Shown one piece after another: positions 1 through 7,217 of a DNA stretch of 15,414 nt. Within the stretch, counting starts at the first letter, position 1. Each line of letters opens with the position of its first letter. The stretch spans positions 1 to 15,414 of the forward strand of contig CALMNY010000231.1 in assembly GCA_937872125.1 (NCBI GenBank), given 5' to 3'. The notes beneath the pieces were generated by a model that saw only the letters and a list, made by a program, of their open reading frames with translations, did no database searches and was not told the origin of the DNA. The position numbers and the translations under genes are program-made. This DNA comes from an uncultured Candidatus Competibacteraceae bacterium (GTDB lineage Bacteria; Pseudomonadota; Gammaproteobacteria; Competibacterales; Competibacteraceae).

Positions 1-44
1 AGCAGTTTCCACAGATTATCGTAGGCGGTAATTGAAGCAGCCAT
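1..44 (-). CDS. Start of an unidentified tail-region gene (cut by left edge)
   Basis: An ATG at 44-42 opens a reading frame that begins MAASITAYDNLWKLL and runs off the left edge. It lies one base after the TGA (48-46) of the previous gene, the tight spacing seen throughout this operon, and a weak GGA lies about nine bases upstream. The position, two genes after the tape measure, suggests a minor tail or tail-tip protein, but too few residues are visible to name a family. Confidence 0.55.
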   Translation of the reverse strand, partial: MAASITAYDNLWKL

Positions 45-45
45 G

Positions 46-390
46 TCAGGTATCCAGGCGGCTCACCAGCCGCAGCGAAATTTTGAGATTCTTGCCGATC
101 AGCGCATAGCTGAGCACGGCGTTGTAGATGCCGACCTCGGTCGCGGTGATCACTTGCCCGTAATAGGCCACCAGGTAGCGCAAGGTTTCCAGCAGCGTTT
201 TGGAAGGATACGACAGGGTGGCTTCCAAAGTCTGGTCAGCAATCGAATAGCCGCCATCGTAGACCGACACACCGCCGTCCAATGTGGCCGTGACCTCGCC
301 CCGGCGCTGCGCTGCATACGGATTGCTGAGCCGGGCCGGCACAATAAGCGCCCCATCCGGGTCATAGGTCGTCGCGGCCAGTCCAATCAT
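46..390 (-). CDS. Small tail protein downstream of the tape measure
   Basis: A 114-residue protein. I chose the ATG at 390 (MIGLAATTYDPDG) over an upstream in-frame ATG at 429 because it follows the tape-measure TGA by one base and has GGGAG about ten bases upstream. The longer version would overlap the tape measure by 38 bases. The sequence is beta-rich with a short charged end (LKISLRLVSRLDT) and has no signal peptide or membrane segment. Its place directly after the tape measure corresponds to lambda gpM or other distal-tail proteins, which sit at the tail tip. I do not recognise the family from sequence, so the tail-tip role is inferred from position only. Confidence 0.8.
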   Translation of the reverse strand: MIGLAATTYDPDGALIVPARLSNPYAAQRRGEVTATLDGGVSVYDGGYSIADQTLEATLSYPSKTLLETLRYLVAYYGQVITATEVGIYNAVLSYALIGKNLKISLRLVSRLDT

Positions 391-391
391 A

Positions 392-3148
392 TCAGGTGAC
401 TCCCAGCAGAAAATCGGCAAACTCGGCATTCACCCGCACCCGGATTGCTTTGAGCACTTCCCACATGAACGCTTCCAGTTGCGGCGCCAGGCCAGAGCCA
501 TCAATCCGAATCAGCGCGTCCCCGCGATTCAGCGCATCGGTTTTGGCCTTAATCTGTTCGATCTGAGTTTCGATCAACTTGTTTTGCATTTCTAGCGCTT
601 TGTCGCGGCGCGCGTTTTCTTCATCAATCCACGATTCGATTTTTGCCTGGCTCCAACTGTCCTTTGCGTCGCCAAACAATCCGTATAAATCGCCCAGCAC
701 GTCCCCGGTGCTTTCAATAGTCGTATTGATTGAATCAAACGCCGCTTCAACTTTTTTAGTATCGGCTTCCAGTTCTGCGATATTCAGCTCAACCCGCGCT
801 TCAATCAATTTGATCCGTTCATTAGAAGCGATTTCTTCCATCTTGATTAAAAATTCATCTGATTTTTTGGTGACTTCTTCAACTTTCTTCGCTGAATCGC
901 TGGCCGAATCCCCAACGGCTTTAAACGCCCCGGTCGCCTTAACCGTACCGCCGCCCACTTGTTCATAAGACTTGACCAGCGCGCCGTTGATGGCTACCGC
1001 ACCGGTTATATCTGCCAAATAGGCGCCGGTCACAACATTGTCAGGTATCGGTTTGATGTCGGCAAACGGTTCAAAGCTTTCCTTCAACCGGGTTACTTTC
1101 CCAGTCAGTGTGTCATACGCATAGCCCTGGCCTGCAAACGCATTGGTCAGGGCCTCCATCTCGGCTTTGGTATCGCCGGCTTTTTTGGTGGCGGCTTCTT
1201 GCGCATCCAGCCAGGCGTTGATTTCCGTGCGAGTGGCCTGGGCGGCCGCCGCTTCTTCGGCAAACGCAACGGGCAATACCTTAAATTCCTGCGCCGCTGT
1301 CTGCGCGGCCGGCCCCAGCAACCCCATGGCTTCCGCTACATCCGCAGCGGCAGTCCCAAGAGTAGCGCCATTACCCAGTAACCAGTCCGGCGCTAAAACA
1401 TCGTTGAGCGCCTGATCCAGCCCGGTCAGCCGGGTAATTTCAAAAGCCAGTACGCCCACCGCGCCCGCAATTCCGGCCGTCCCTAGCGCCGTCGCCAGCC
1501 CCCCGGACTGCAAAACCGCGCCGAGCGCGAGCGCCTCCGCTTTTAAGGTTCCGATGGCCGCGCCTCCGGCGCCGCCAAAAGTCTGTATTCCAATCAGTGC
1601 CGTCGTTAGAATCGGGGAGAGCGCGGTAAACGCCAGCGCCAACCCGCCGACCGTGCCGGCAAATTGAATCGTCTCAGGATCCAGATTGATCAACCAACGC
1701 CCAAGCTCGATCAGCTTTTCCAGTAAAGGGCCTAATGCTTGCACAGTAGCAATGCTAAATTCCGTTAACGCATTGAATCCATTGCCCAGATCGGTAATAA
1801 ACTGCGCCAGCCCCTCCACTGTATCAAGATTAGCCGCACCAATAAAATTACTGATGGCCTGGCTAACAGCGTTGATGGCGTTCAAAAACCCGGAAAGGTC
1901 GGCCTGCGCCAGCGCGGCCGGAATATTTTGGGCAATGGTCGTTAATTGATTGGCGAAATTTCCGAGAAATTGCTCCAGGGCGGCGACAATGACTTGTAGC
2001 GGCCCAGACTGAAAGGATTGACCAATCTCGTTAAAAATCGTCGCAATGGCCTGCTGGATTCCTGAAAACTCATCCAGCAGCGGCGTTCCCAAATTGATAA
2101 ATGCGATTTGAATCGCATTGCTGATTTTTTGACTGCCCAGCGCGATGTTGTCGGCCATTTTGGTAAACGCTTCACTGGTAGCGCCGGTGGCCAGCCCCAT
2201 TTTCTCCAGTTCAGCCCGGAATTGGCCACCACCCCCGGTAGTAAGCGACAAGGCGGTCTGTAGCCCTTCCGTGGTTGTGAACAACTGCGCCATGGTCTCT
2301 ACGTTGCCCCCGGTAGCGGTACGCACCGCTTCCAGGATGCTGGCCAGCCCTTTCGACTGGAGCGTAGTGGCGTTGAACTCAATCCCTAACTGATCCGCAA
2401 CTTTAGCGGCGGCATCCGTAGGCTTAATAATGGCTTCCAGTATATTGCGGACGCCCGTAATAGCCGCATTAGCCGGAACGCCGTTTGCGGTGAGTACGGC
2501 CAGCGCCGCGCCAATCTGGTCTACGCCGACATTGACCGCCGCCGCAATGGGAGTGATTTCAGACAGCCCACCCGCCAACTCCGCGATGGAGATTGCTCCA
2601 TCGCGGATCGTGACTGAGAACACATCAGAGAGTTTTCCCGCTTCATCAATCGTCAGCCCATACGCATTCAACGTACCGACCAGCAACCTGGTGGTGTCCT
2701 CCAGTTCCCCGCCCTGCGCCACGGCCAACTGTTCCGCAACAGCCAGCAGCTTCAGTGATTCGCTGTACGCGATGCCTTGCCCAATCGCACTTTGCAGTGC
2801 CGCATTGATGGATTCGATGGATTGCGTGCTGGTTTGCGCATATTCGAGGATGTCTTGCCGAAACTTCTGGCTGGCGGCCCCGGTTGCGTCAAACAGCGTC
2901 GTAATAAAATTGAAGGAGCTTTGAAATTGCCCAGCGTCGTTAATCGCTACCTTGACCAGGGCCGCGCCGGCAACCAGGGTCGCGGTTTCCAGCTTCAGCA
3001 GGCCGGCCGTGACATCGGCCAGCGGGGTCACCGCCCCCAGCGCCGCTTGATTCAGTGCCTCCAGCTTGTTGGCAATCGTTATTGTGGTCTGACTGGCGTT
3101 GTCTACGCCATCAAAGACCAGTTGCACCACTTGCTGGAGAGTTGCCAT
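392..3148 (-). CDS. Tail tape measure protein (TP901-like)
   Basis: 918 residues. The N-terminal half resembles the core of TP901-type phage tail tape measure proteins: a run of amphipathic helices with ITPIAAAVNVGVDQIGAALA, then NALGSQK-type and INLGTPLLDEF segments. A hydrophobic Ala/Gly-rich stretch near residues 495-580 may form membrane-active helices used in DNA delivery. From about residue 740 the protein becomes Lys/Glu-rich and coiled-coil-like, and the DNA there (about 560-960) is less GC-rich. The C-terminus (DALIRIDGSGLAPQLEAFMW, then a VRVN motif) looks like a conserved tail-end module. Tape measures set siphovirus tail length, at roughly 0.15 nm per residue in known phages, which would give a tail near 135-140 nm. 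The ATG abuts the TAA of the gpT-like frame, with a weak GGA upstream. Confidence 0.93.
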   Translation of the reverse strand: MATLQQVVQLVFDGVDNASQTTITIANKLEALNQAALGAVTPLADVTAGLLKLETATLVAGAALVKVAINDAGQFQSSFNFITTLFDATGAASQKFRQDILEYAQTSTQSIESINAALQSAIGQGIAYSESLKLLAVAEQLAVAQGGELEDTTRLLVGTLNAYGLTIDEAGKLSDVFSVTIRDGAISIAELAGGLSEITPIAAAVNVGVDQIGAALAVLTANGVPANAAITGVRNILEAIIKPTDAAAKVADQLGIEFNATTLQSKGLASILEAVRTATGGNVETMAQLFTTTEGLQTALSLTTGGGGQFRAELEKMGLATGATSEAFTKMADNIALGSQKISNAIQIAFINLGTPLLDEFSGIQQAIATIFNEIGQSFQSGPLQVIVAALEQFLGNFANQLTTIAQNIPAALAQADLSGFLNAINAVSQAISNFIGAANLDTVEGLAQFITDLGNGFNALTEFSIATVQALGPLLEKLIELGRWLINLDPETIQFAGTVGGLALAFTALSPILTTALIGIQTFGGAGGAAIGTLKAEALALGAVLQSGGLATALGTAGIAGAVGVLAFEITRLTGLDQALNDVLAPDWLLGNGATLGTAAADVAEAMGLLGPAAQTAAQEFKVLPVAFAEEAAAAQATRTEINAWLDAQEAATKKAGDTKAEMEALTNAFAGQGYAYDTLTGKVTRLKESFEPFADIKPIPDNVVTGAYLADITGAVAINGALVKSYEQVGGGTVKATGAFKAVGDSASDSAKKVEEVTKKSDEFLIKMEEIASNERIKLIEARVELNIAELEADTKKVEAAFDSINTTIESTGDVLGDLYGLFGDAKDSWSQAKIESWIDEENARRDKALEMQNKLIETQIEQIKAKTDALNRGDALIRIDGSGLAPQLEAFMWEVLKAIRVRVNAEFADFLLGVT

Positions 3149-3762
3149 TTACAGTTTCCGTGGTTTGCTCTTGTGTTCGTAGTACTGGCCCCACAACGCC
3201 GCTTCTACGTCGGTCAGCCGCCCTTCAGGAAACACATCCGGGAGCGCCTCGAACAGAAACCGCCCCCGGAGATCGCACAGCATCAGGGCAACGAGGACTC
3301 GGGGATTGGCGTAGAGGGCGGCGCTTTTCCCAGATCGGGGCCTTCACCGGTCAGTTCCAGGATGCGATTGGTCAGGGTGTACCCGACGATGGGATAGCCC
3401 GTAAACAACCGTACCGCCGTTTCCCGGTCAATTTTTGGCTCTACGCTGCCGAAGACCAGATGATCAAATCGTTTTGCCAGATCGGCGGGCACTTCTGTGC
3501 CATAGCCGATCAGCGTTTGCAGGGCTTCGGTTTGTTCCGGTTTGGCGGCGGCGGCATTAGCCAGCGCTTGCACCGCCGCCGCAATCGTGGCGGTGCGGGC
3601 ATTGGCTTCATTGGCGCGCGCCAGTTCCTCACCGGTCAGGCCGCGCACCACCCAAACCGGCTCTTCCTCCGCCGCAAAGAAAAACCTGAGGTCGGGAACC
3701 GGAACAGAGGCTTGGCGCGGGGTTAAGGCCGCGCCTCGAAAGCGGTTGAGGTCAAAGCTCAT
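3149..3762 (-). CDS. gpGT-like tail assembly chaperone made by -1 frameshift
   Basis: This is the inferred fusion of the gpG-like frame (3762 to 3325, 146 codons) with a -1 frame that resumes at 3325 and ends with TAA at 3151-3149, giving about 204 residues. The extension has 58 residues, beginning SAALYANPRVLVALMLCDLR, later LTDVEAALWGQYYEHKSKPR, and has no independent start with a ribosome binding site. It fills exactly the gap between the gpG-like stop and the tape measure, which starts at the next base. In lambda and many other tailed phages the G and GT products act as chaperones that load the tape measure and recruit tail tube subunits, and the ratio is set by the slip frequency. The heptamer and the open -1 frame are seen directly; use of the shift is inferred. 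Confidence 0.85.
3283..3762 (-). CDS. gpG-like tail assembly chaperone (unshifted product)
   Basis: 159 residues, starting MSFDLNRFRGAALTPRQASV and ending PPSTPIPESSLP. The ATG overlaps the stop of the tail tube gene as ATGA and no good Shine-Dalgarno is visible, so translation is probably coupled to the tube gene. A helical, Ala-rich middle (residues 40-80) and an acidic/Pro-rich tail match the general look of tail chaperones between the tube and the tape measure. The assignment rests mainly on gene position plus the slippery heptamer near the 3' end. The short tail after the slip site is unshared with the GT product. The protein is expected in infected cells but not in mature virions. Confidence 0.87.
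   Translation of the reverse strand: MSFDLNRFRGAALTPRQASVPVPDLRFFFAAEEEPVWVVRGLTGEELARANEANARTATIAAAVQALANAAAAKPEQTEALQTLIGYGTEVPADLAKRFDHLVFGSVEPKIDRETAVRLFTGYPIVGYTLTNRILELTGEGPDLGKAPPSTPIPESSLP
3325..3331 (-). promoter_or_regulatory. -1 ribosomal slippery heptamer GGGAAAA
   Basis: On the minus strand the codons read CTG GGA AAA GCG, so the heptamer G GGA AAA lies in the exact X XXY YYZ phase of the gpG-like frame. It closely resembles the lambda G/GT slip site (GGGAAAG). After a -1 slip the ribosome reads 58 codons to the TAA directly before the tape measure ATG. A GAAGG about nine bases upstream could act as a Shine-Dalgarno-like stimulator, as described for dnaX; that part is speculative. 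Confidence 0.85.
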
Positions 3763-4787
3763 GAGGCAAAATCAACGCTTTCTTGCAGCGGCGATACCGA
3801 GAACGTGGCGGTCGGATTCGCGCCCACCCCAAAAACCCGCGCCACCCCCAGCACACCCTGAGTAATTTGGTACGGCGCTTTATTCTTGTCCGGCATGAAC
3901 TTGAACAGCAGATTAGCGCCCCGTTTGGCCAGCAACGCATCCGTCACGCCATCCCCCAGCGCCGCCTCAAACGAGGATTGGCCGAGGCTGGAACTGAAGC
4001 TGCCCAGCGTGCCATCGTAGTACTGTTCGGAGTTGGTGCTGTTCGAGGTTTCGGCCGGCGTCCAATTCCGGGCGCGGCTAATCTCGGCAAACACCGGAGT
4101 CGCAACCCGGGCATAAACCAGTTTAGCGGCGGTGGCGGCGACGGTGGCGCTCGAGCCATGCACGAGCGGCAGGGCCGCGACAAACGTGATCTGTCCCCGG
4201 ATCGGATCGGTGCTGTACACCGGGTAATCGTACCGTTCCTGGCTGTCACCGACCACCTGAAAAATTTCGGTAGCACTCACGGGGGCGGCGCTGGCAGAGG
4301 TCAGCTTGATCTGCGCCAGTTCGATGCTGCCCAGCGGGATCGCCGGCGGGCCGCCCGCCGCGCCCCGCGTCGCTACAAACGCGGTTGACCCGTCCGCCGC
4401 CACCATGGCCGCTGCGCCGGCGCTGGTGATCGTCACCGATGAAATCCGGTAGGCGGTGCCGGCGCTGGAACCGCGCGTGGCCGTGAGCGAGTCATCGGTC
4501 ACGGCATTGACCGTCAGCACTCCGGTGGTGGCGCTGGCGCCGGTGGCGGCGGGCATCATGGCGGTCAACGCGGCCAGGCGCACGGCATTATCCGCTACGC
4601 CCGCCGTGACTTCGCCGCCGGTCATCAGCCCATACGGCGCAACGACATATTCATACCCGGATACCGACGACCAGGGCTTACTGGTCAGGCTGTAGGTCGT
4701 GCGGGCGGTATTGCCGGTCATCGCGGCAAACGCCTGTTGGGATTGCGCGCTTTCGTAGTACACAGCGGCAGAACTTAAAACGGCCAT
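3759..4787 (-). CDS. Major tail tube protein (gpV-like position)
   Basis: 342 residues. The start is the ATG at 4787 (MAVLSSAAVYYESAQS), which has a strong GAGGAG eight bases upstream; a longer in-frame version from 4874 would intrude into the preceding gene. The protein is Ala/Thr/Ser-rich and beta-rich throughout, as expected of a tube subunit that polymerises into stacked hexameric rings. The end (TATFSVSPLQESVDFAS) and the place between the tail terminator and the chaperones support the call. It is about 100 residues longer than lambda gpV; residues of roughly 75-150 (TTGVLTVNAVTDDSLTATRG) look like an extra surface beta-domain. The strong ribosome binding site fits a gene needed in high copy. 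The family was recognised by context and character rather than by a diagnostic motif. Confidence 0.8.
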   Translation of the reverse strand: MAVLSSAAVYYESAQSQQAFAAMTGNTARTTYSLTSKPWSSVSGYEYVVAPYGLMTGGEVTAGVADNAVRLAALTAMMPAATGASATTGVLTVNAVTDDSLTATRGSSAGTAYRISSVTITSAGAAAMVAADGSTAFVATRGAAGGPPAIPLGSIELAQIKLTSASAAPVSATEIFQVVGDSQERYDYPVYSTDPIRGQITFVAALPLVHGSSATVAATAAKLVYARVATPVFAEISRARNWTPAETSNSTNSEQYYDGTLGSFSSSLGQSSFEAALGDGVTDALLAKRGANLLFKFMPDKNKAPYQITQGVLGVARVFGVGANPTATFSVSPLQESVDFAS

Positions 4788-4803
4788 GGCAAAACTCCTC
4801 GAT

Positions 4804-5433
4804 TCAACTGGGCTGATTCCAGCGGTAACAATAACTACCATGATGCCCCAGCATACGGCTGGCGGCCTGATCAATCATGAGCGGATACCCCGCCGCGCGG
4901 GCGCTCCAGAAAAACGGCAAATCCTCGGTCGAATACGTGCCCGACTGCGCATCCCACTGGATCGGAAACCAGGGTTGCGGTATCGCTTGCAAGACCTCCC
5001 GCGCAATCAAACACATCCCAAACCCGGCTGCGCCGGCTTCTTCCAGGTCGGGCGAATCCGCCCGCATTTCCAATCGTGTCGCAAAGTCCGGGGCAAAGGC
5101 GGAAAACGGCATACCTTGAAACCGGATGCGGTAATTGCAGGCGACCAGGGGCAGGTTTCGGCGCAACAGCATCATGGGTACAGCGGGCGCAAAGCTCATG
5201 TCGTCGTCAATGAACAGGATGTGCGTCGCGCCTTCATCCAGCGCCGTGCGCGCCAGATACTCCCGTCCATTACTGATGCTGGACGATTGGTATTGACGCA
5301 GCACGATATGCTGACGCGGCTCCTCCGGGTCTACCGCATCCGTCATAAAGGTCATGCAGAATTGCGCTAGAGAAAGTGCATATTCGGCCCGCAACAGGCC
5401 TGAGGTCGGTGTGCACACGCTGAGAGAAATCAT
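4804..5433 (-). CDS. GT-A-fold glycosyltransferase within the tail operon
   Basis: 209 residues. The N-terminus MISLSVCTPTSGLLRAEYAL resembles the first strand and loop of GT-A nucleotide-sugar enzymes. THILFIDDDMSF carries a DDD (residues 76-78) in the position of the DXD metal/nucleotide-sugar site. STEDLPFFWSARAAGYPLMI (from residue 168) gives the usual ED plus strand-loop, and LGHHG (195-199) the late His. No membrane anchor or signal peptide is visible, so it should be cytosolic. The ATG overlaps the tail terminator stop as ATGA, so it is translated with the tail genes and lacks its own promoter. Donor sugar and acceptor cannot be read from the sequence. It could modify a virion protein, a host glycan or another phage product. 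Confidence 0.85.
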   Translation of the reverse strand: MISLSVCTPTSGLLRAEYALSLAQFCMTFMTDAVDPEEPRQHIVLRQYQSSSISNGREYLARTALDEGATHILFIDDDMSFAPAVPMMLLRRNLPLVACNYRIRFQGMPFSAFAPDFATRLEMRADSPDLEEAGAAGFGMCLIAREVLQAIPQPWFPIQWDAQSGTYSTEDLPFFWSARAAGYPLMIDQAASRMLGHHGSYCYRWNQPS

Positions 5434-5834
5434 GGGCGATAGTCAAATTCCAGGGTCATTTGCAAAACGGCTTCATTGCTGTTCGGGGCCGGGGCAAAAA
5501 ACGCCGCTGAAGTTTCTTGCACGCGCAAGGCCTGCCCGCCCCACCAGGCTCCGGTCACGGCGTCGGGTTGAATCACGGCGCGAAGAGCGGCCAGGGCATC
5601 ATCCAGGGTTTCGTCATAGAGGGCGGTGGCGGCCACCTTGAGCTCCAGCGTGACCCGGCGGGTAAAGGTCTGATCGCTGTAATCCTGTTCGCTGGCGAAG
5701 CCGTCGCCGGTACTGTACAGGGTGAGCACCGGCAATGTGGCGCTGGTCGTTTCCAGCGCCGCCCGCCCGGTCTGTGTCGGGTAGATCGTCGTCAGTTGCG
5801 CTTTCAGGGCCGCCAGGGCCGCCTTGGCACTCAT
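5430..5834 (-). CDS. Tail terminator / gpU-like minor tail protein
   Basis: 134 residues. The N-terminal helix (MSAKAALAALKAQLTTIYP), a strand LPVLTLYSTGDGF, a central RRVTLELKVAATALYDETLD pattern followed by a helix (DALAALRAVI) and a final strand LQMTLEFDY match the alpha/beta layout of tail terminators such as lambda gpU. These cap the growing tail tube and make the tail side of the head-tail joint. Start and stop both overlap neighbours as ATGA: the start lies in the stop of the FII-like gene, and its stop lies in the start of the glycosyltransferase. The order FII-like, U-like, then tube is as in lambda, apart from the absent gpZ and the glycosyltransferase between U and tube. Confidence 0.75.
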   Translation of the reverse strand: MSAKAALAALKAQLTTIYPTQTGRAALETTSATLPVLTLYSTGDGFASEQDYSDQTFTRRVTLELKVAATALYDETLDDALAALRAVIQPDAVTGAWWGGQALRVQETSAAFFAPAPNSNEAVLQMTLEFDYRP

Positions 5835-6484
5835 AGCACCATCACCGCAAAGCGTTGGAGATAGCCGTCATCGGCCACCAACTGCGTGGCTTGCCACGTG
5901 GTGCTGTCTACCACAAAGGTATCCCCGACCGCCGCTTGATGGCTGGCCGCCAGTTCCAGCGTGCGGCGCTCTTCCATCCGCTCCCCCAGTTCGCCAGTCG
6001 CCAATAATTCCATCCCTTGCAGCACCGTCACGCCCGCCGTGCTCACCCCGGCGCTGATCGGTTTCAGCGACAAACCGGAGAGCGTGCCGTCAAACGTCGC
6101 CGTCGGAGTCATGACCAGGCCCGCTGTACTGGTAGCCGTCACCCGCCACGCAAAACTTCCCGTCACGCCGGCCTTGGTTTGCCCGCCGAGGGTCACGGTC
6201 ACGCTACCGGCGGTGCGCCAATCCATCGTCCACACCAGCAGGTACGTCACCCCGGCCGTAACGGTAGCCGCGTGGCTCAGTGTGGCGGTGTGGCCCGTCC
6301 CGGCTTCGTGGGCGAACGTACCGGCCGGGGCTTGCGTCCAGGCCGCGCCGACCGTCCAGTCCCCGGCCGCCAGCGCCTCCGCGCCGATGGTTTCGGCGGT
6401 GATATGAGTGGCCGTTACGCCGAAGACGGTTTCCAGCGCCGGCACGGCCACTGTACGCATCAAAGTATCAAACGCTGAATCCAC
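5831..6484 (-). CDS. FII-like head-tail attachment protein with inserted beta-sandwich domain
   Basis: 217 residues from a GTG at 6484, preceded by GGGAG seven bases upstream; the next ATG (codon 9) has no such site. Residues 1-29 (MDSAFDTLMRTVAVPALETV, then FGVTATHIT) and 150-217 (GVTVLQGMEL; VGDTFVVDSTTWQATQLVAD, then DGYLQRF) align by eye with the two halves of lambda gpFII, a 117-residue head-tail attachment protein that has a GDTLTI...VDRVSPDDG segment. Between them lie about 115 residues of Thr/Ala/Gly-rich beta-strand sequence (TVTAGVTYLLVWTMDW, then SVTVTLGG, then TATFDGTLSGLSLKPI). This resembles a carbohydrate-binding-module-like jelly roll. The FII halves are a fairly confident match; the nature of the insertion is inferred. 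Confidence 0.77.
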   Translation of the reverse strand: MDSAFDTLMRTVAVPALETVFGVTATHITAETIGAEALAAGDWTVGAAWTQAPAGTFAHEAGTGHTATLSHAATVTAGVTYLLVWTMDWRTAGSVTVTLGGQTKAGVTGSFAWRVTATSTAGLVMTPTATFDGTLSGLSLKPISAGVSTAGVTVLQGMELLATGELGERMEERRTLELAASHQAAVGDTFVVDSTTWQATQLVADDGYLQRFAVMVL

Positions 6485-6500
6485 AAAACCGCTCCCGGCG

Positions 6501-6779
6501 TTACTGCGTCAACTCAATCACCCCGTTCTTCGTGGTGGCGGTAAACCGCAGCGCGTAGACCGGCCCGCTGAGCACATACACGGTCGTCGCCGCAACGGCG
6601 CCCGCGGGCCACGCAATCCAGGTGCCGTCTGCAACCAGTTGGTATTCCACGCCCAGCGTACCGCCGGACGTGGGGATGGCCGCCAGCGTGCAGGGAGTCG
6701 CTTGCAGGGTTTCCCGGCCAATCGTGACCGGGGTTCCCGTAGCGACCGCGATGTGTTGCGTCAAAACCAGTGCCGACAT
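6501..6779 (-). CDS. Small unknown structural protein after the capsid cement genes
   Basis: 92 residues, MSALVLTQHIAVATGTPVTI to NGVIELTQ. The ATG at 6779 has GGGAG about eight bases upstream, formed by the end of a nine-G run. The pattern of alternating hydrophobic and Thr/Gly residues predicts an all-beta fold. VEYQLVADGTWIAWPAGAVA followed by TTVYVLSGPVYALRF looks like a compact beta-sandwich, as in small virion surface proteins. It lies between the cement paralogues and the FII-like connector gene, so a head or connector role is likely, but I do not recognise a family. It is not a shadow frame: it has a good ribosome binding site and 16- to 40-base spacing to both neighbours. Confidence 0.75.
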   Translation of the reverse strand: MSALVLTQHIAVATGTPVTIGRETLQATPCTLAAIPTSGGTLGVEYQLVADGTWIAWPAGAVAATTVYVLSGPVYALRFTATTKNGVIELTQ

Positions 6780-6789
6780 AGGCTTTTCT

Positions 6790-6798
6790 CCCCCCCCC
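6790..6798 (-). repeat. Nine-base C tract (G9 on the coding strand) in a ribosome binding site
   Basis: Nine consecutive C bases on the plus strand read as G9 then AGAAAAGCCT before the ATG at 6779. The last Gs form the Shine-Dalgarno GGGAG. The run is intergenic, so slippage would not shift a reading frame, and because it lies upstream of the spacer it would not change spacing either. Confidence 0.9.
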
Positions 6799-6818
6799 GC
6801 TGACGGCAGGGTCGCGGG

Positions 6819-7208
6819 TTAAAGTTTGCGCATCGGCCGGCCGGCCAACCGCACCTTCAGGGTGGTCGCGGTGGTGGCGGCGGCTTCCCAGACGGTCCCG
6901 ATGACATACGCGGTTCGTGACCCGGTGGATCCGGTCGCCCCGGTCGAACCGGTCGCGGTCATTGCTACCGACCACGGCACGCCCGTAGCGCGGAGGTAAC
7001 AAAGCGCACCATACGCTTTGGCCCCGGTCGCGACCGCTGTCAGCGAATACACGCCTTTGAGCGCCACGCCGATCTTCTGACCGGCGCCGGTCGCGGTATT
7101 CAACGCGACGCCGACCATCCGCGCCCCGAGCCGGACAACATGCCCGGCGGTAACCGCGCCGGTGGTGGTGTACTGATACACCTCACCTGCTTGGAGTGAT
7201 TGCGCCAT
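6819..7208 (-). CDS. Capsid cement/decoration protein, DUF2190-like, copy 2
   Basis: 129 residues, MAQSLQAGEVYQYTTTGAV and onward; ATG at 7208 with AGGAG six bases upstream. It is a clear paralogue of the gene just upstream (7586-7218): the first 19 residues differ at one position, and GAGQKIGVAL and TAATTATT blocks recur. DUF2190-type proteins are small beta-rich capsid cement proteins that bind the expanded head and stabilise it, the role of lambda gpD. This copy differs by a Gly/Ser/Thr loop (TGSTGATGSTGS, near residues 84-96) absent from copy 1, and by a basic end (GRPMRKL). Either the two copies form a mixed shell or one has taken another head site. Confidence 0.85.
   Translation of the reverse strand: MAQSLQAGEVYQYTTTGAVTAGHVVRLGARMVGVALNTATGAGQKIGVALKGVYSLTAVATGAKAYGALCYLRATGVPWSVAMTATGSTGATGSTGSRTAYVIGTVWEAAATTATTLKVRLAGRPMRKL
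7060..7193 (-). repeat. Identical DNA blocks shared by the two cement genes (copy in 7208-6819)
   Basis: Two blocks in this gene are identical to blocks in its neighbour: 7060-7096 (37 bases) equals 7441-7477, and 7159-7193 (35 bases) equals 7537-7571. A third, 6861-6883 (23 bases), equals 7260-7282. Blocks are separated by diverged sequence, which suggests a duplication kept partly similar by gene conversion, or selection on these segments. Confidence 0.9.
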
Positions 7209-7217
7209 GACCGTCTC

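Noticed and set aside
6900..6960. Collagen-like repeat in cement copy 2
   Set aside because: Only a short TGSTGATGSTGS loop, with no Gly-X-Y register over a useful length.
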